From Methylophaga thalassica (GTDB lineage Bacteria > Pseudomonadota > Gammaproteobacteria > Nitrosococcales > Methylophagaceae), in NCBI RefSeq assembly GCF_030159795.1, contig NZ_BSND01000003.1:248001-312000 (forward strand): a stretch of 64,000 bases of DNA, given 5' to 3'. A program made the position numbers and the translations under genes. This document shows positions 9,097 through 22,619 of the stretch, piece by piece (position 1 is the first letter of the stretch; each line of letters begins with the position of its first letter). Under the pieces are notes generated by a model that saw only the letters and a program-made list of their open reading frames with translations, was not told the origin of the DNA and ran no database searches.

Positions 9097-10163
9097 TTAA
9101 TCTCTTCTTTTCCCAACAAAGCATCTACAAATTCAGTGGCATTAAATGGACGTAGATCATCGATTTTTTCACCCACACCGATATAACGGATAGGCAATTT
9201 TGTTTTATTGGCAATAGCGAAAATAATACCGCCTTTGGCTGTGCCATCTAATTTGGTCAATGTAATGCCTGAAACACCAACAGATTGTTGAAATTGCTGT
9301 GCTTGCTGAAGTGCATTTTGTCCAGTACCTGCATCCAGCACGAGCATGACTTCATGAGGTGCTGTGTCATCTACTTTAGCCATGACACGTTTCACTTTTT
9401 TTAACTCTTCCATTAAGTTGGACTGTGTATGCAGGCGGCCAGCGGTGTCAGCAATCAGAATATCCATATTTCTGGCTTTAGCGGCTTGTAATCCATCAAA
9501 AATGACAGAAGCCGAGTCAGCGCCGGTCTTTTGTGCGATAACCGGGATATTGTTACGCTCACCCCATACTTGTAACTGTTCTACCGCTGCTGCACGGAAG
9601 GTATCACCAGCTGCCAGCATGACTTTTTTTCCTTGCTGTTGGAATTGCTTAGCGAGTTTGCCGATGGTAGTGGTTTTGCCCACACCGTTTATTCCTACCA
9701 TCAGAATCACATAGGGTCCGTCAGTTTTTTCTGGTATTTCCAGTGGTTGACTACTCGGTTCAAGGATAGAAATCATATCCTCACGCATAGCGGCAAATAA
9801 GGCTTCTACGTCGTTTAATTGTTTGCGGGCCACGCGCTGAGTCAGATCAGTAATAATTCGTGTCGTTGCTTCAACACCAAGATCGGCTGTAAGAAGTTGA
9901 GTTTCAAGCTCTTCCAGCAGGTCATCATCAATGTTTTTACGACCTAAAATTAAGCTGGCGAAACCTTCAGTAAGTTTACTACTGGTTCGGCTCAAGCCTT
10001 GTTTCAGACGACTAAAAAAACCGGGTTGCGGTGCGTTATCTGTCTTTTCCTCTGCGGGTTCATCAGCAGGGGATAATTCTTGCGAATTATCAACAGTGTT
10101 ATCTTCAGCAATAGAGGCGTCTGACGCGGGTGTTTTTGACTTTCTTTTAAGGAAACTAAACAT
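9093..10163 (-). CDS. ftsY: Signal recognition particle receptor FtsY
   Basis: A 356-residue SRP-type GTPase that docks SRP-ribosome complexes at the inner membrane. An acidic variable A domain occupies about residues 1-55 (many Glu, Asp, Pro). The N domain follows, then the G domain with GINGVGKTTTIGKLA, DTFRAAA, DTAGRLH and TKLDGTAKGG, ending FNATEFVDALL. The N-terminal MFSFLKRK is a basic, aromatic membrane-contact tip. It is the first gene of ftsYEX and is read away from the M16 protease gene. Confidence 0.96.
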   Translation of the reverse strand: MFSFLKRKSKTPASDASIAEDNTVDNSQELSPADEPAEEKTDNAPQPGFFSRLKQGLSRTSSKLTEGFASLILGRKNIDDDLLEELETQLLTADLGVEATTRIITDLTQRVARKQLNDVEALFAAMREDMISILEPSSQPLEIPEKTDGPYVILMVGINGVGKTTTIGKLAKQFQQQGKKVMLAAGDTFRAAAVEQLQVWGERNNIPVIAQKTGADSASVIFDGLQAAKARNMDILIADTAGRLHTQSNLMEELKKVKRVMAKVDDTAPHEVMLVLDAGTGQNALQQAQQFQQSVGVSGITLTKLDGTAKGGIIFAIANKTKLPIRYIGVGEKIDDLRPFNATEFVDALLGKEEIK

Positions 10164-10222
10164 ATTCTCTGCTTGTCGTTAAACTTCGACGGTAAATCTT
10201 ATCATGCGTTACAAAAAAAGAG

Positions 10223-11596
10223 ATGCAGATGCTGAATATAAAAAAAATAGCTGGGCTTATTTTTTTCTTACCCACACTAGCTTTAGCCAATGTGAGTGAG
10301 TTTGAATTAGACAACGGCCTGAAGCTTATAGTGAAAGAAGACCATCGGGCACCTGTCGTCGTCTCTCAAGTCTGGTACAAGGTAGGGGCGAGCTATGAGC
10401 ATGAAGGGATAACAGGGATTTCTCATATGCTGGAACACATGATGTTTAAAGGAACAAAGCACCTGGCACCGAATGAGTTCTCTCATATTATTGCTGAAAA
10501 TGGGGGAGAGCAAAACGCTTTTACCGGACAAGACTACACGGCTTATTTTCAGAAACTTCATAAAGATAGATTAGAAGTCAGTTTTAAGAATGAAGCCGAT
10601 AGAATGCGCAATCTTGTTATTGATCCTGATGAGTTGAAAAAAGAACAGAAAGTTGTTGCGGAAGAGCGTCGGATGCGGACAGATGATAATCCGCAGGCTT
10701 TACTAAGAGAACGATTCGATGCCGCTGCATTTGTGAGTAGTCCTTATCATCGCCCCGTGATTGGTTGGATGAGCGATATCAATCACTATCAAGTCGATGA
10801 TTTAAGAGTGTGGTATCAAAAGTGGTATGCACCGAATAATGCCACTGTTGTTGTGGTTGGTGATGTTTCACCAAAAGCGGTGCTGGCCTTGGCAAAGAAA
10901 TATTTTGGGCCATTAAAGCCAGAAAAAGTCGCGACATTAAAACCGCAGGTTGAAGTGAATCAAAAAGGCATCCGTGAAATTGAAGTAAAAGCTCCTGCTG
11001 AATTGCCCTATCTAATGATGGGCTGGAAGGTACCTTCGGTCACCACTGTTTCCAAAGAAAATGCATGGGAACCATATGCGCTAGAAGTCTTGGCTAATAT
11101 TCTTGATGGTGGTAACAGTGCAAGGTTTGCTAAACAGTTGGTGCGTGAGCAACAAGTCGCTTCGAGTGTTGGCGCGGGTAACAGTTTATTCTCGCGATTA
11201 TCCGATTTATTTACGATTGCTGGAACACCCGCCAATGGTAAATCAGTAGAAGATCTGAAAAAAGCCATTATCGAACAAATTACTCAACTTAAAAATCAGC
11301 CTGTCAGTCAAGAGGAGTTAGAGCGTGTGAAAGCACAAGTTGTTGCTGATGCAGTGTATGAAAAAGATAGCGTGTTCTATCAGGCAATGCAGATTGGCAT
11401 GCTGGAAACTATCGGTGTCGACTGGCGTGTGGGTGAGCAATATGTCGATAACATCAAAGCGGTTACTGCCGAGCAAGTGCAGACCGTAGCAAATAAATAT
11501 CTTACAAACGATCAATTAACGGTTGGCGAGTTAGTGCCATTACCTCTTGATGGTCGTCATCCTGTTTCATCTGCTGGAGGTCAGTATGTCCATTAA
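10223..11596 (+). CDS. Periplasmic M16 zinc metalloprotease, active subunit
   Basis: A 457-residue insulinase/pitrilysin-family protein. It begins with a secretion signal (residues 1-22, ending LALA). The inverted zinc motif HMLEH lies at residues 68-72, and Glu148 (in VVAEERRMR) is the likely third zinc ligand. The second half has the inactive-like C-terminal M16 domain. It is followed, overlapping by 11 bases, by a second M16 protein that lacks the zinc motif, so the two probably form a heterodimer. A second ATG at 10229 has slightly better ribosome-site spacing and may be the true start. Substrates unknown. Confidence 0.9.
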   Translation: MQMLNIKKIAGLIFFLPTLALANVSEFELDNGLKLIVKEDHRAPVVVSQVWYKVGASYEHEGITGISHMLEHMMFKGTKHLAPNEFSHIIAENGGEQNAFTGQDYTAYFQKLHKDRLEVSFKNEADRMRNLVIDPDELKKEQKVVAEERRMRTDDNPQALLRERFDAAAFVSSPYHRPVIGWMSDINHYQVDDLRVWYQKWYAPNNATVVVVGDVSPKAVLALAKKYFGPLKPEKVATLKPQVEVNQKGIREIEVKAPAELPYLMMGWKVPSVTTVSKENAWEPYALEVLANILDGGNSARFAKQLVREQQVASSVGAGNSLFSRLSDLFTIAGTPANGKSVEDLKKAIIEQITQLKNQPVSQEELERVKAQVVADAVYEKDSVFYQAMQIGMLETIGVDWRVGEQYVDNIKAVTAEQVQTVANKYLTNDQLTVGELVPLPLDGRHPVSSAGGQYVH

Positions 11597-12873
11597 AAAA
11601 TGGATTTTCGTTATCAGCTTATTGTTCAGTTCTAGCCTTTTTGCCAGTCCTGATATTGAGCACTGGATAACGAATAACGGCGCCAGAGTATATTTTGTGA
11701 ATGCGCCCGAGTTACCCATGGTTGATGTGAATATTGTCTTTAATGCCGGTGCTGCGCGTGATGGTGAATATCCGGGACTGGCAAAGCTAACTAACGCTAT
11801 GCTTGATGAGGGGGCTGCTGACTTGGATGCGGATGCAATCGCTGATACTTTCTCATCGGTTGGCGCAAACTACAGTGCTAGTTCTGAGCGAGATATGGCC
11901 GTGTTGAGTCTGCGAACGCTGACGGAGAAAAAAGCGTTTGATACTGCACTGAATATGTTTGCTGAAGTAATAGCAAAACCGAGTTTCCCTGAATCGTCAT
12001 TTCTTCGCATAAAACAGCAGTTATTAACCGCGTTACAGGCTGAAAAACAGTCTCCACAAAGCATCGCTACCCGCACTTTCTTTCAGAAACTCTATGGTCA
12101 GCATCCCTATAGCCGAATGTCTGTGGGAGATACTGTTAGTGTAGAAAAAATTAATCTGGATGATTTAAAAGCGTTTTATCAGCAATATTATGTGGCGAAA
12201 AATGCAGTCGTAGTTATTGTCGGAGATGTCAGTAAACAGCAAGCCAATGAAATGGCAACCACCTTAACTAAGAACCTGAAAAGTGGAAACACAGCACCAG
12301 AGCTACCTGCAGTCACACCTCTGACTAAACAGCAACAAGTCGTGTTACCGTTCCCGTCATCTCAAACCACGATTATGATGGGACAAATTGGTATGAGTCG
12401 GGATGACCCTGATTATTTTCCTTTGTATGTCGGTAATCACATCTTGGGCGGCAGCGGTCTAGTCTCGATGCTGAGTGATGAAATACGTGAAAAACGTGGA
12501 CTGACTTACGGTGTTTATAGTTACTTCAGTCCCATGCAAAAAGCAGGACCGTATGTGTTTGGTTTGCAAACACGAAATGATCAAGCTGAAGAAGCACTTC
12601 ATCTACTAAAAGATACGCTAAATGCTTATATTAAAAACGGACCGACTGAAGCACAGTTGAAAGCAGCAAAACAAAACATCACAGGTGGGTTTGCCCTCAG
12701 AGTAGATAGTAATAGCAAGATCGCTGATTACCTTTCTATGATAGGCTTTTACGGATTGCCGCTGGATTATCTGGATAGCTTTAACGATAAAGTGAATGCC
12801 GTGACTGTGGCTGGTATAAAAGACGCCTTTAAAAGGCGTGTTCACGCAGACAAAATGTTAACGGTATTAGTAG

Positions 12874-12890
<17 letters not shown>
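11586..12890 (+). CDS. Periplasmic M16 protease-like protein, non-catalytic subunit
   Basis: A 434-residue M16-family protein with an N-terminal signal (MSIKKWIFVISLLFSSSLFA). Where the active partner has HMLEH this one has NAMLDEG, so zinc cannot be bound in the usual way. It keeps the substrate-binding RGLTYGVYSYF segment typical of the second subunit in mitochondrial-processing-peptidase-like pairs. The frame is open further upstream, but GGAGG lies seven bases before the ATG at 11586 and the signal peptide starts there. It overlaps the preceding gene and its end is overlapped by rsmD. Confidence 0.9.
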
Positions 12891-13955
<1,065 letters not shown>

Positions 13956-13991
13956 CCGCGCTAAGATCATTATTGAATTTTACTGGAGTAA

Positions 13992-14249
<258 letters not shown>

Positions 14250-14282
14250 CTGAAGCTGATACCCAATGTCATCATCAAATAG

Positions 14283-14309
14283 AGCAGCTGAAGAGCTGCT
14301 TTATTTTTT
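14283..14309 (+). terminator. Terminator after the YfhL-type ferredoxin
   Basis: A seven-base stem AGCAGCT/AGCTGCT with a GAAG loop is followed by a T-rich tract. Confidence 0.75.
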
Positions 14310-14333
14310 AGCTAAACAAAACGATAGATTATT

Positions 14334-14363
14334 TTGAGCCTTACTGATGCTCTGAGTTATGCT
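14334..14363 (+). promoter_or_regulatory. Possible leuS promoter
   Basis: TTGAGC (14334-14339) and TATGCT (14358-14363) are separated by 18 bases and lie about 36 bases before leuS. They follow the upstream terminator, so some promoter is needed here. The boxes are only moderate matches. Confidence 0.4.
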
Positions 14364-14389
14364 TAGCGCTTTTCAAGTCCCTGATTTAA

Positions 14390-16855
<2,466 letters not shown>

Positions 16856-16871
16856 ATTTAAGGATATGAAA

Positions 16872-17369
16872 ATGAATCGTGTATTGATGAGTTTGATGAC
16901 CGGTATCTTGATGCTGACACTGACAGCCTGTGGTTTTCATCTACGAGGTGAAGCCAATGTGCCCGAATCGTTAAAAACCATCTACATACAAGGTCTGAAC
17001 ATACGACAAGATTCATTTGGCTTGCAGCTAAAACGTGCCTTGACGCGCAATGGTATCCAGGTACTGGATACTTATAAAGAAGGTGCTGCTGTGATGACCG
17101 TTGTGGAAAATGTGTTTGATCAGAACGTACTGTCTGTTGGTTCAGATGCCAAAGTCACAGAGTATGAGTTGGAAACCCGTTTTTCTTTCAAAGTCTCTTC
17201 GCCAAGCGGTGAACCGATGAGTGATGTGATTACAGTTCAGGCCAGACGTGACTATCAGTTTGATCGTAATCAACTATTAGCTATGGACGAACAACAGACC
17301 GTTATTCGCGATGATTTGAATAAACAGATGGTTCAGAATGTGCTGAGACGCTTATCAGCACTGAAGTAA
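16872..17369 (+). CDS. lptE: LPS-assembly lipoprotein LptE
   Basis: A 165-residue outer-membrane lipoprotein that plugs the LptD barrel and helps deliver LPS to the cell surface. The signal peptide ends in a lipobox (LTAC, Cys20), followed directly by the family signature GFHLRG. The conserved C-terminal part with YELETRFSF and QARRDYQFD is present. The frame is open further up, but AAGGA lies eight bases before the ATG at 16872. It is between leuS and holA as usual. Confidence 0.93.
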   Translation: MNRVLMSLMTGILMLTLTACGFHLRGEANVPESLKTIYIQGLNIRQDSFGLQLKRALTRNGIQVLDTYKEGAAVMTVVENVFDQNVLSVGSDAKVTEYELETRFSFKVSSPSGEPMSDVITVQARRDYQFDRNQLLAMDEQQTVIRDDLNKQMVQNVLRRLSALK

Positions 17370-17372
17370 ACC

Positions 17373-18416
17373 ATGCGGATAAGACTGGAACAGTTAAGCA
17401 ATCATTTATCGGCTTCATTAAAACCTGTTTATTTATTATTCGGGGAAGAAGCGCTTCTGATCGAAGAGTCGGCGGATATTATCCGTCAACATATTCGTCA
17501 GGCTGGGGCCAATGAACGTGAAGTATGGAGCGTTGAAGGTCGCTTTGATTGGGCACAAATTAAATGGCAGGAACAAAGCTTATCTTTATTTGCTAGTCAG
17601 CGTTTGATCGAAATCCGTCTGCCTTCCGGAAGCCCTGGCAAGGAGGGTGGTGAGGCTCTACGCAAGTTTGCAGCCAACCCACCACAAGATACAACACTGT
17701 TAATTATCAGTGGCAAAATTGATGCCCGATCACAAAAAGCAAAATGGTTTACTGAGCTGGATAATCTTGGAGTGACACTGCCGATATGGCCTGTTGCTCT
17801 GGCTCAACTTCCACAGTGGGTCGCACAACGAATGCAAGCAAAGGGACTGAAGGCTGATCTTAAAATTGCTACACTTATTGCAGAACGAGTGGAAGGTAAC
17901 TTGTTTGCTGCAGCACAAGAAATTGAAAAGCTTTCCTTGCTGAGTCTTGATGGTCAAATTGATGAAGCTTTGGTGTTGGCATCAGTCGCTGACAATGCCA
18001 AGTTTGAGGCTTTTGGACTTATGGATGCTGTATTTGCAGGACAGTATGCAAGAATCCCACGTATAATAGCCCGTTTACGCGCCGAAGGTGTTGATATTCT
18101 GGCTGTTTTTTCTGCGGTAAATTGGTCATTACAGCGTGTGGTTGATATGGCTGCTCAAGTGGCTGCAGGCGAACAGATTGAACGTGTCTTTGCTTCTCAA
18201 AAACCTCCTGTTTGGGATAAAAACAAAGCGGTAATGCGACAAGCTATCGAACGCTATAACCACAGTCGCTGGCAGTTCTTCTTACAGCAAATGTCTGATA
18301 TCGACCAGGCTGCGAAAGGGATAACAAAAAACTGTCCTTGGCGTCTTTTGGAAACACTTTGTTTGAGTGCTTCTGGCATAGACATAAAAACCAATATATT
18401 GGAAAGGAGTGCTTAA
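17373..18416 (+). CDS. holA: DNA polymerase III delta subunit
   Basis: A 347-residue clamp-loader subunit that opens the sliding clamp ring. It shows the HolA N-terminus LKPVYLLFGEEALLIEESAD, the GNLFAAAQEIEKLSLL region at the AAA+ lid, and a C-terminal helical collar domain ending near LLETLCLSASG. Length matches E. coli (343). It starts three bases after lptE and ends at the base before proA. Confidence 0.94.
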   Translation: MRIRLEQLSNHLSASLKPVYLLFGEEALLIEESADIIRQHIRQAGANEREVWSVEGRFDWAQIKWQEQSLSLFASQRLIEIRLPSGSPGKEGGEALRKFAANPPQDTTLLIISGKIDARSQKAKWFTELDNLGVTLPIWPVALAQLPQWVAQRMQAKGLKADLKIATLIAERVEGNLFAAAQEIEKLSLLSLDGQIDEALVLASVADNAKFEAFGLMDAVFAGQYARIPRIIARLRAEGVDILAVFSAVNWSLQRVVDMAAQVAAGEQIERVFASQKPPVWDKNKAVMRQAIERYNHSRWQFFLQQMSDIDQAAKGITKNCPWRLLETLCLSASGIDIKTNILERSA

Positions 18417-19673
18417 TTGAACGTTGTTGAGTACATGCACACATTAGGTCAGCAGGCTCGGCTAGCCAGTCGCAAGCTCGCGAGCGCGGGTACAGATATT
18501 AAAAACCGAGCACTGCTGGCGATAGCGACAGATATTCGCGCTCATGCCGAACTATTAAAGCAGGAAAATGCCCGTGATTTGAAGTCAGGGCAAGAGAAAG
18601 GACTGGATGCTGCTTTATTAGATCGCCTGACATTAACGGATGCTCGCATTGAATCCATGGCTGAAGGCTTGGAGCAAATTGCCGCTTTGGCTGATCCTGT
18701 CGGTGAAGTGAGTGATATGACGTATCGCCCTTCAGGCATTCAATTAGGCAAAATGCGTGTGCCTCTCGGAGTCGTTGGCATTATTTATGAGTCACGTCCG
18801 AATGTAACCGCTGATGCCGCTGCATTATGTCTGAAATCAGGTAATGCCACTATTTTACGAGGTGGTAGTGAAGCGATTCATTCTAATCAAGCGATTGCTG
18901 CATGCATTAAACGAGGTTTGAACCTGGTTGGTTTACCTGAGACCGTTATTCAAGTCGTTGAAACCACTGACCGTGACGCTGTAGGCGCCTTGATTACCAT
19001 GTCACAATATGTGGACGTTATCGTACCAAGAGGTGGTAAAGGCTTGATCGAACGTATCAGCCAAGATGCCAGGGTGCCTGTTATTAAACATCTGGATGGT
19101 ATTTGTCATGTCTATATCGACAAAGGTGCTGATCTGGATATGGCTGAAACCATAGCGATTAACGCAAAATGCCATCGTTATGGCGTGTGTAATGCGATGG
19201 AAACATTGCTTGTGGCGGCTGATGAAGCGAATGCCATTTTACCTCGTTTAGCCGTGAAATACGCTGAAGAAGGTGTTGAGTTAAGAGGCTGTGAGCGCAC
19301 TTTACAGATTTTGACTGATATCAATAAAGCAACAGCCGAAGATTGGGATACTGAGTACTTGGCCCCTATCTTATCAATTAAAATTGTCGATGATATTGAT
19401 GAAGCAATAGCGCATATCAACAGGCATAGTTCGGGTCATACTGAGTCCATTATCACTCAGGACTATCAGCGTTCAAGACAATTCCTGGCTGAGGTGGATT
19501 CCAGCTCGGTGATGGTGAATGCATCGACACGATTTGCTGATGGATTTGAGTATGGACTTGGTGCTGAAATCGGTATTTCCACAGATAAAATTCATGCTCG
19601 CGGTCCAGTAGGGCTTGAAGGTTTGACGTCACAAAAATGGATAGTATTGGGTAGTGGTCAGATCAGAAAATAA
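18417..19673 (+). CDS. proA: Gamma-glutamyl phosphate reductase
   Basis: A 418-residue aldehyde-dehydrogenase-fold enzyme that reduces glutamyl 5-phosphate in proline synthesis. Family segments seen are [40 protein letters not shown] and the [18 protein letters not shown] stretch containing the catalytic cysteine. The start is TTG, seven bases after AAGGAG. proB is not adjacent, so the proline genes are split in this genome. Confidence 0.96.
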   Translation: MNVVEYMHTLGQQARLASRKLASAGTDIKNRALLAIATDIRAHAELLKQENARDLKSGQEKGLDAALLDRLTLTDARIESMAEGLEQIAALADPVGEVSDMTYRPSGIQLGKMRVPLGVVGIIYESRPNVTADAAALCLKSGNATILRGGSEAIHSNQAIAACIKRGLNLVGLPETVIQVVETTDRDAVGALITMSQYVDVIVPRGGKGLIERISQDARVPVIKHLDGICHVYIDKGADLDMAETIAINAKCHRYGVCNAMETLLVAADEANAILPRLAVKYAEEGVELRGCERTLQILTDINKATAEDWDTEYLAPILSIKIVDDIDEAIAHINRHSSGHTESIITQDYQRSRQFLAEVDSSSVMVNASTRFADGFEYGLGAEIGISTDKIHARGPVGLEGLTSQKWIVLGSGQIRK

Positions 19674-20328
19674 ACCAGCAATTGGGATTTTAGGCGGCAC
19701 TTTTGATCCTGTTCACTTTGGTCATTTACGTACTGGGTTAGATGTCGTTGAGCAGTTAAGCCTGGATCAGCTACGCCTAATCCCGTGTGCCATACCGCCG
19801 CATCGTATCGAACCCGTTGCCAATGCAAAACAGCGCCGTATGATGTTGGAACTGGCGATCAAGAACCATCCCAAACTGCTTGTTGATGATCGTGAACTGA
19901 GCAGGGAAGGGCCTTCCTATACGGTTGATACATTGTTAAGTCTGCGAGAAGACTTCCCTGACACACCACTGTTTTTATTAATGGGAACCGATGCGTTTTG
20001 TAGCTTACCCAGTTGGTCACGGTGGCAGGAAATCATTGATTTAGCACATATTGTCGTGATGCAGCGGGCCGATGAGGCGTTCTTATTAAGCGATGAACTT
20101 CAGGCTTTTTATGATAAACATCAGGCTGAACCGGCGGATATTGAATTAAACGCGGGCAAAATTTGGTCGGTGCCTGTGACACAAATGTCGATTTCAGCAA
20201 CCGCGATTCGTGAGGCATTAGAACAAGGTCGGGATGTACGTTATCTTTTACCGGATGCCGTGATCAGCCTGATTGAGCAATTAGGTCTTTACTCTCAAAT
20301 ATCATCAGCTTCAGCAACAGATGGATAA
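19654..20328 (+). CDS. nadD: Nicotinate-mononucleotide adenylyltransferase
   Basis: A 224-residue nucleotidyltransferase forming deamido-NAD in NAD synthesis. Motifs are [14 protein letters not shown] (HxGH class, near residues 11-24), LMGTDAF and the C-terminal SISATAIRE. The start is GTG at 19654, giving a 20-base overlap with proA. The end overlaps the next gene by eight bases. Confidence 0.95.
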   Translation: MVRSENKPAIGILGGTFDPVHFGHLRTGLDVVEQLSLDQLRLIPCAIPPHRIEPVANAKQRRMMLELAIKNHPKLLVDDRELSREGPSYTVDTLLSLREDFPDTPLFLLMGTDAFCSLPSWSRWQEIIDLAHIVVMQRADEAFLLSDELQAFYDKHQAEPADIELNAGKIWSVPVTQMSISATAIREALEQGRDVRYLLPDAVISLIEQLGLYSQISSASATDG

Positions 20329-21145
20329 TCTGTTTTTTGTTTTATCAAAACTGGTGTGGGGATTACTCAGCCCGACAAGCTTAATGGTCTGGCTGCTTGT
20401 TTTTGTCACGTTGCTACTCTGGCTCAATTACGTTCGACAGGCTAAAAAATTACTACTCTTGATGAGTATTGTGTCGTTTATCGTGATGGGCTATCCGGTC
20501 GGTGATTATTTAATACACCCTTTGGAAACCCGTTTTTCGGTACCAGAACAAATGCCTGAACCCTTAGCAGGCATTATTATGCTGGGGGGTGCAGAACAAT
20601 TAAAATTATCGGACAGTTGGCAAGCGCCACAGGTTGGCGATGGTGCGGAACGAATTTTACAAACCGCTGAGTTAGCACAACAGTATCCAACATTGCCGAT
20701 AATTGTGACTGGTGGTAGTAATTTGGTACAGATGCAAGATCTGGATAGTGAAGGACAAGTTGCTAAGAAGCTGCTTTCGCAGGCGGGGGTGGAGCCAGCA
20801 CGAGTAATTATTGAAACGCAGGCGCGTAATACCTATGAGAATTTCCAAAAAATAAAACCATTACTTCCGAAACCCGCTGGCAGATACATACTGGTCACAT
20901 CAGCTTTTCATATGCCCAGAGCGGTAGGTGTCGCTAAGCAACAGCATATCAATGTGATTCCATACCCAGTGGATTACCGGAGTGACAAACCCAATAATCG
21001 CTATTGGGATTTTGATTTATCAGCACATCTGGCGGTGTTGGAAACAGCCTGCCATGAATGGCTTGGCCTGGTGGTTTATTACGCCACCGGAAAAACACAA
21101 AGCTGGTTTCCGCAAGCAACTGTAAGCGTTGATAAAAAAGACTAA
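20321..21145 (+). CDS. ElyC/SanA/YdcF-family (DUF218) membrane protein
   Basis: A 274-residue protein with two N-terminal membrane helices (about residues 5-32 and 38-60) and a periplasmic DUF218 domain. The domain shows GIIMLGGAEQ, IIVTGGS, ETQARNTYENF and LVTSAFHMPRA. E. coli ElyC has this layout and affects peptidoglycan and the lipid-carrier pool. Equating the two is plausible but unproven. It overlaps nadD by eight bases and is followed by a 75-base gap before rsfS. Confidence 0.83.
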   Translation: MDNLFFVLSKLVWGLLSPTSLMVWLLVFVTLLLWLNYVRQAKKLLLLMSIVSFIVMGYPVGDYLIHPLETRFSVPEQMPEPLAGIIMLGGAEQLKLSDSWQAPQVGDGAERILQTAELAQQYPTLPIIVTGGSNLVQMQDLDSEGQVAKKLLSQAGVEPARVIIETQARNTYENFQKIKPLLPKPAGRYILVTSAFHMPRAVGVAKQQHINVIPYPVDYRSDKPNNRYWDFDLSAHLAVLETACHEWLGLVVYYATGKTQSWFPQATVSVDKKD

Positions 21146-21220
21146 TTGATACGTAATAATCGGGATATTAATAAGCCCTTACGTTACACTATGAAACAGA
21201 TAGATTAAATGGAGTGCCCA

Positions 21221-21577
21221 ATGCAGGCAGAACAACTAAAATTACTGGTCATCGATGCTCTCGAAGACATTAAAGCAGAAGATATCCAGGTACTGGACGT
21301 AAAAGAAATGACTGATGTGACAGACATCATGATTATTGCCACAGGTAAATCAAGTCGTCAGGTGAAAGCCTTAGCAAATGAAGTCGTCATGCAAGCAAAA
21401 GCAGCAGGTGTACAACCTCTAGGGGTTGAAGGGGAAACAGTAGGCGAATGGGCGCTGGTAGATTTAGGGGATGTGATTACACATATCATGACTCCGCAAA
21501 CGCGTCTGACCTACAACCTCGAAAAACTATGGACTGTACCAGCACAGAGTGAACAGGCATCGGCTGAGCGGGAATGA
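21221..21577 (+). CDS. rsfS: Ribosomal silencing factor RsfS
   Basis: A 118-residue protein that binds ribosomal protein L14 and blocks subunit joining when nutrients are scarce. The family core [20 protein letters not shown] and [16 protein letters not shown] are present. An upstream in-frame ATG at 21209 lies within the ribosome site itself, so I take the ATG at 21221 (six bases after GGAG). It is the first of four genes joined by four-base overlaps. Confidence 0.94.
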   Translation: MQAEQLKLLVIDALEDIKAEDIQVLDVKEMTDVTDIMIIATGKSSRQVKALANEVVMQAKAAGVQPLGVEGETVGEWALVDLGDVITHIMTPQTRLTYNLEKLWTVPAQSEQASAERE

Positions 21578-22044
21578 AAATAAATCTCGTCGCTGTTGGC
21601 AATAAAATGCCAGGCTGGGTGACTGAGGGCTATGAAGAATACAGCAAACGAATGCCTCGGGAATGTGGGTTACAACTGACAGAAATCACGCCTGCACGCC
21701 GAACGAAAAATGCGCAGCCAGAACAGTGGAAGAAAGAAGAAGGCCAGCGAATTCTGGCTGCGATTCCAGATAATCAGCACGTGGTGGCATTGGAAGTGAC
21801 CGGTCAAAGTTGGAGTACCGAAGTCTTATCATCACAAATGCAGCAATGGCTGACAGATGGACGTGATGTTGCTTTAATGATTGGTGGGCCAGATGGACTG
21901 GATCAGAGTTGTTTACAGCGCGCTAATCAGAAATGGTCTTTATCTGCAATGACTTTGCCTCATCCACTGGTGCGTATTGTATTAGCTGAACAACTCTATC
22001 GAGCCTGGACTATCCTGCAGAATCATCCCTATCATCGATCATGA
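21574..22044 (+). CDS. rlmH: 23S rRNA (pseudouridine1915-N3)-methyltransferase
   Basis: A 156-residue SPOUT methyltransferase acting on the assembled 70S ribosome. It shows [20 protein letters not shown], the SAM loop IGGPDGLDQ and the C-terminal [18 protein letters not shown]. It starts within the rsfS stop (ATGA). rsfS-rlmH is a conserved pair. Confidence 0.96.
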   Translation: MKINLVAVGNKMPGWVTEGYEEYSKRMPRECGLQLTEITPARRTKNAQPEQWKKEEGQRILAAIPDNQHVVALEVTGQSWSTEVLSSQMQQWLTDGRDVALMIGGPDGLDQSCLQRANQKWSLSAMTLPHPLVRIVLAEQLYRAWTILQNHPYHRS

Positions 22045-22619
22045 ATTTTCCGTCAATTTATCTTGCTTCACGTTCACCACGACGACGTGAGCTGTTATTA
22101 CAGATGGGCGTGGACTTTTCTGTCATCAATCCAGATGTCGATGAATCTGTCTTTGACAACGAACTCCCGCTTGATTATGTGAGTCGTATTGCTAAGTTAA
22201 AGGCACAAACGGGACGAGGTTTGTTATTAGCCGCTGATAAAAAGCCTGTGCTGGCTGCTGATACTGCCGTTGTCGTTGATAACACTATTTTGGGTAAACC
22301 CGAGAATGATGAGCAGGCGATAAGCATGTTAAAAATGTTATCGGGTAAAACGCATCAGGTAATGACGGCGATTGCATTAGCAAAAGAAAATTCGATATCA
22401 AGCTTAGTTTCTGTAAATGATGTTCGCTTCACTGAGATGAAAGAAAAGGATATTCTCTGGTACGTCAACACTAAAGAAGGTGTCGATAAAGCCGGTGGTT
22501 ATGCGGTACAAGGCCTGGCTGCTTTGTTTATCGAGCATATAGAAGGCAGTTATTCTGGCATTATGGGATTACCCATCAGGGAAACGGGACAACTTTTATT
22601 AACAATGGATGACCAATGA
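22041..22619 (+). CDS. maf: Maf-family nucleoside triphosphate pyrophosphatase
   Basis: A 192-residue protein with the Maf motif LASRSPRRRELL at residues 8-19, then DADT-like ADTAVV and GKPEN. The sequence around the substrate pocket resembles the YhdE (dTTP/UTP) group. Maf proteins hydrolyse non-canonical or excess nucleotides to monophosphates. It overlaps rlmH and rng by four bases each. Confidence 0.92.
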   Translation: MNFPSIYLASRSPRRRELLLQMGVDFSVINPDVDESVFDNELPLDYVSRIAKLKAQTGRGLLLAADKKPVLAADTAVVVDNTILGKPENDEQAISMLKMLSGKTHQVMTAIALAKENSISSLVSVNDVRFTEMKEKDILWYVNTKEGVDKAGGYAVQGLAALFIEHIEGSYSGIMGLPIRETGQLLLTMDDQ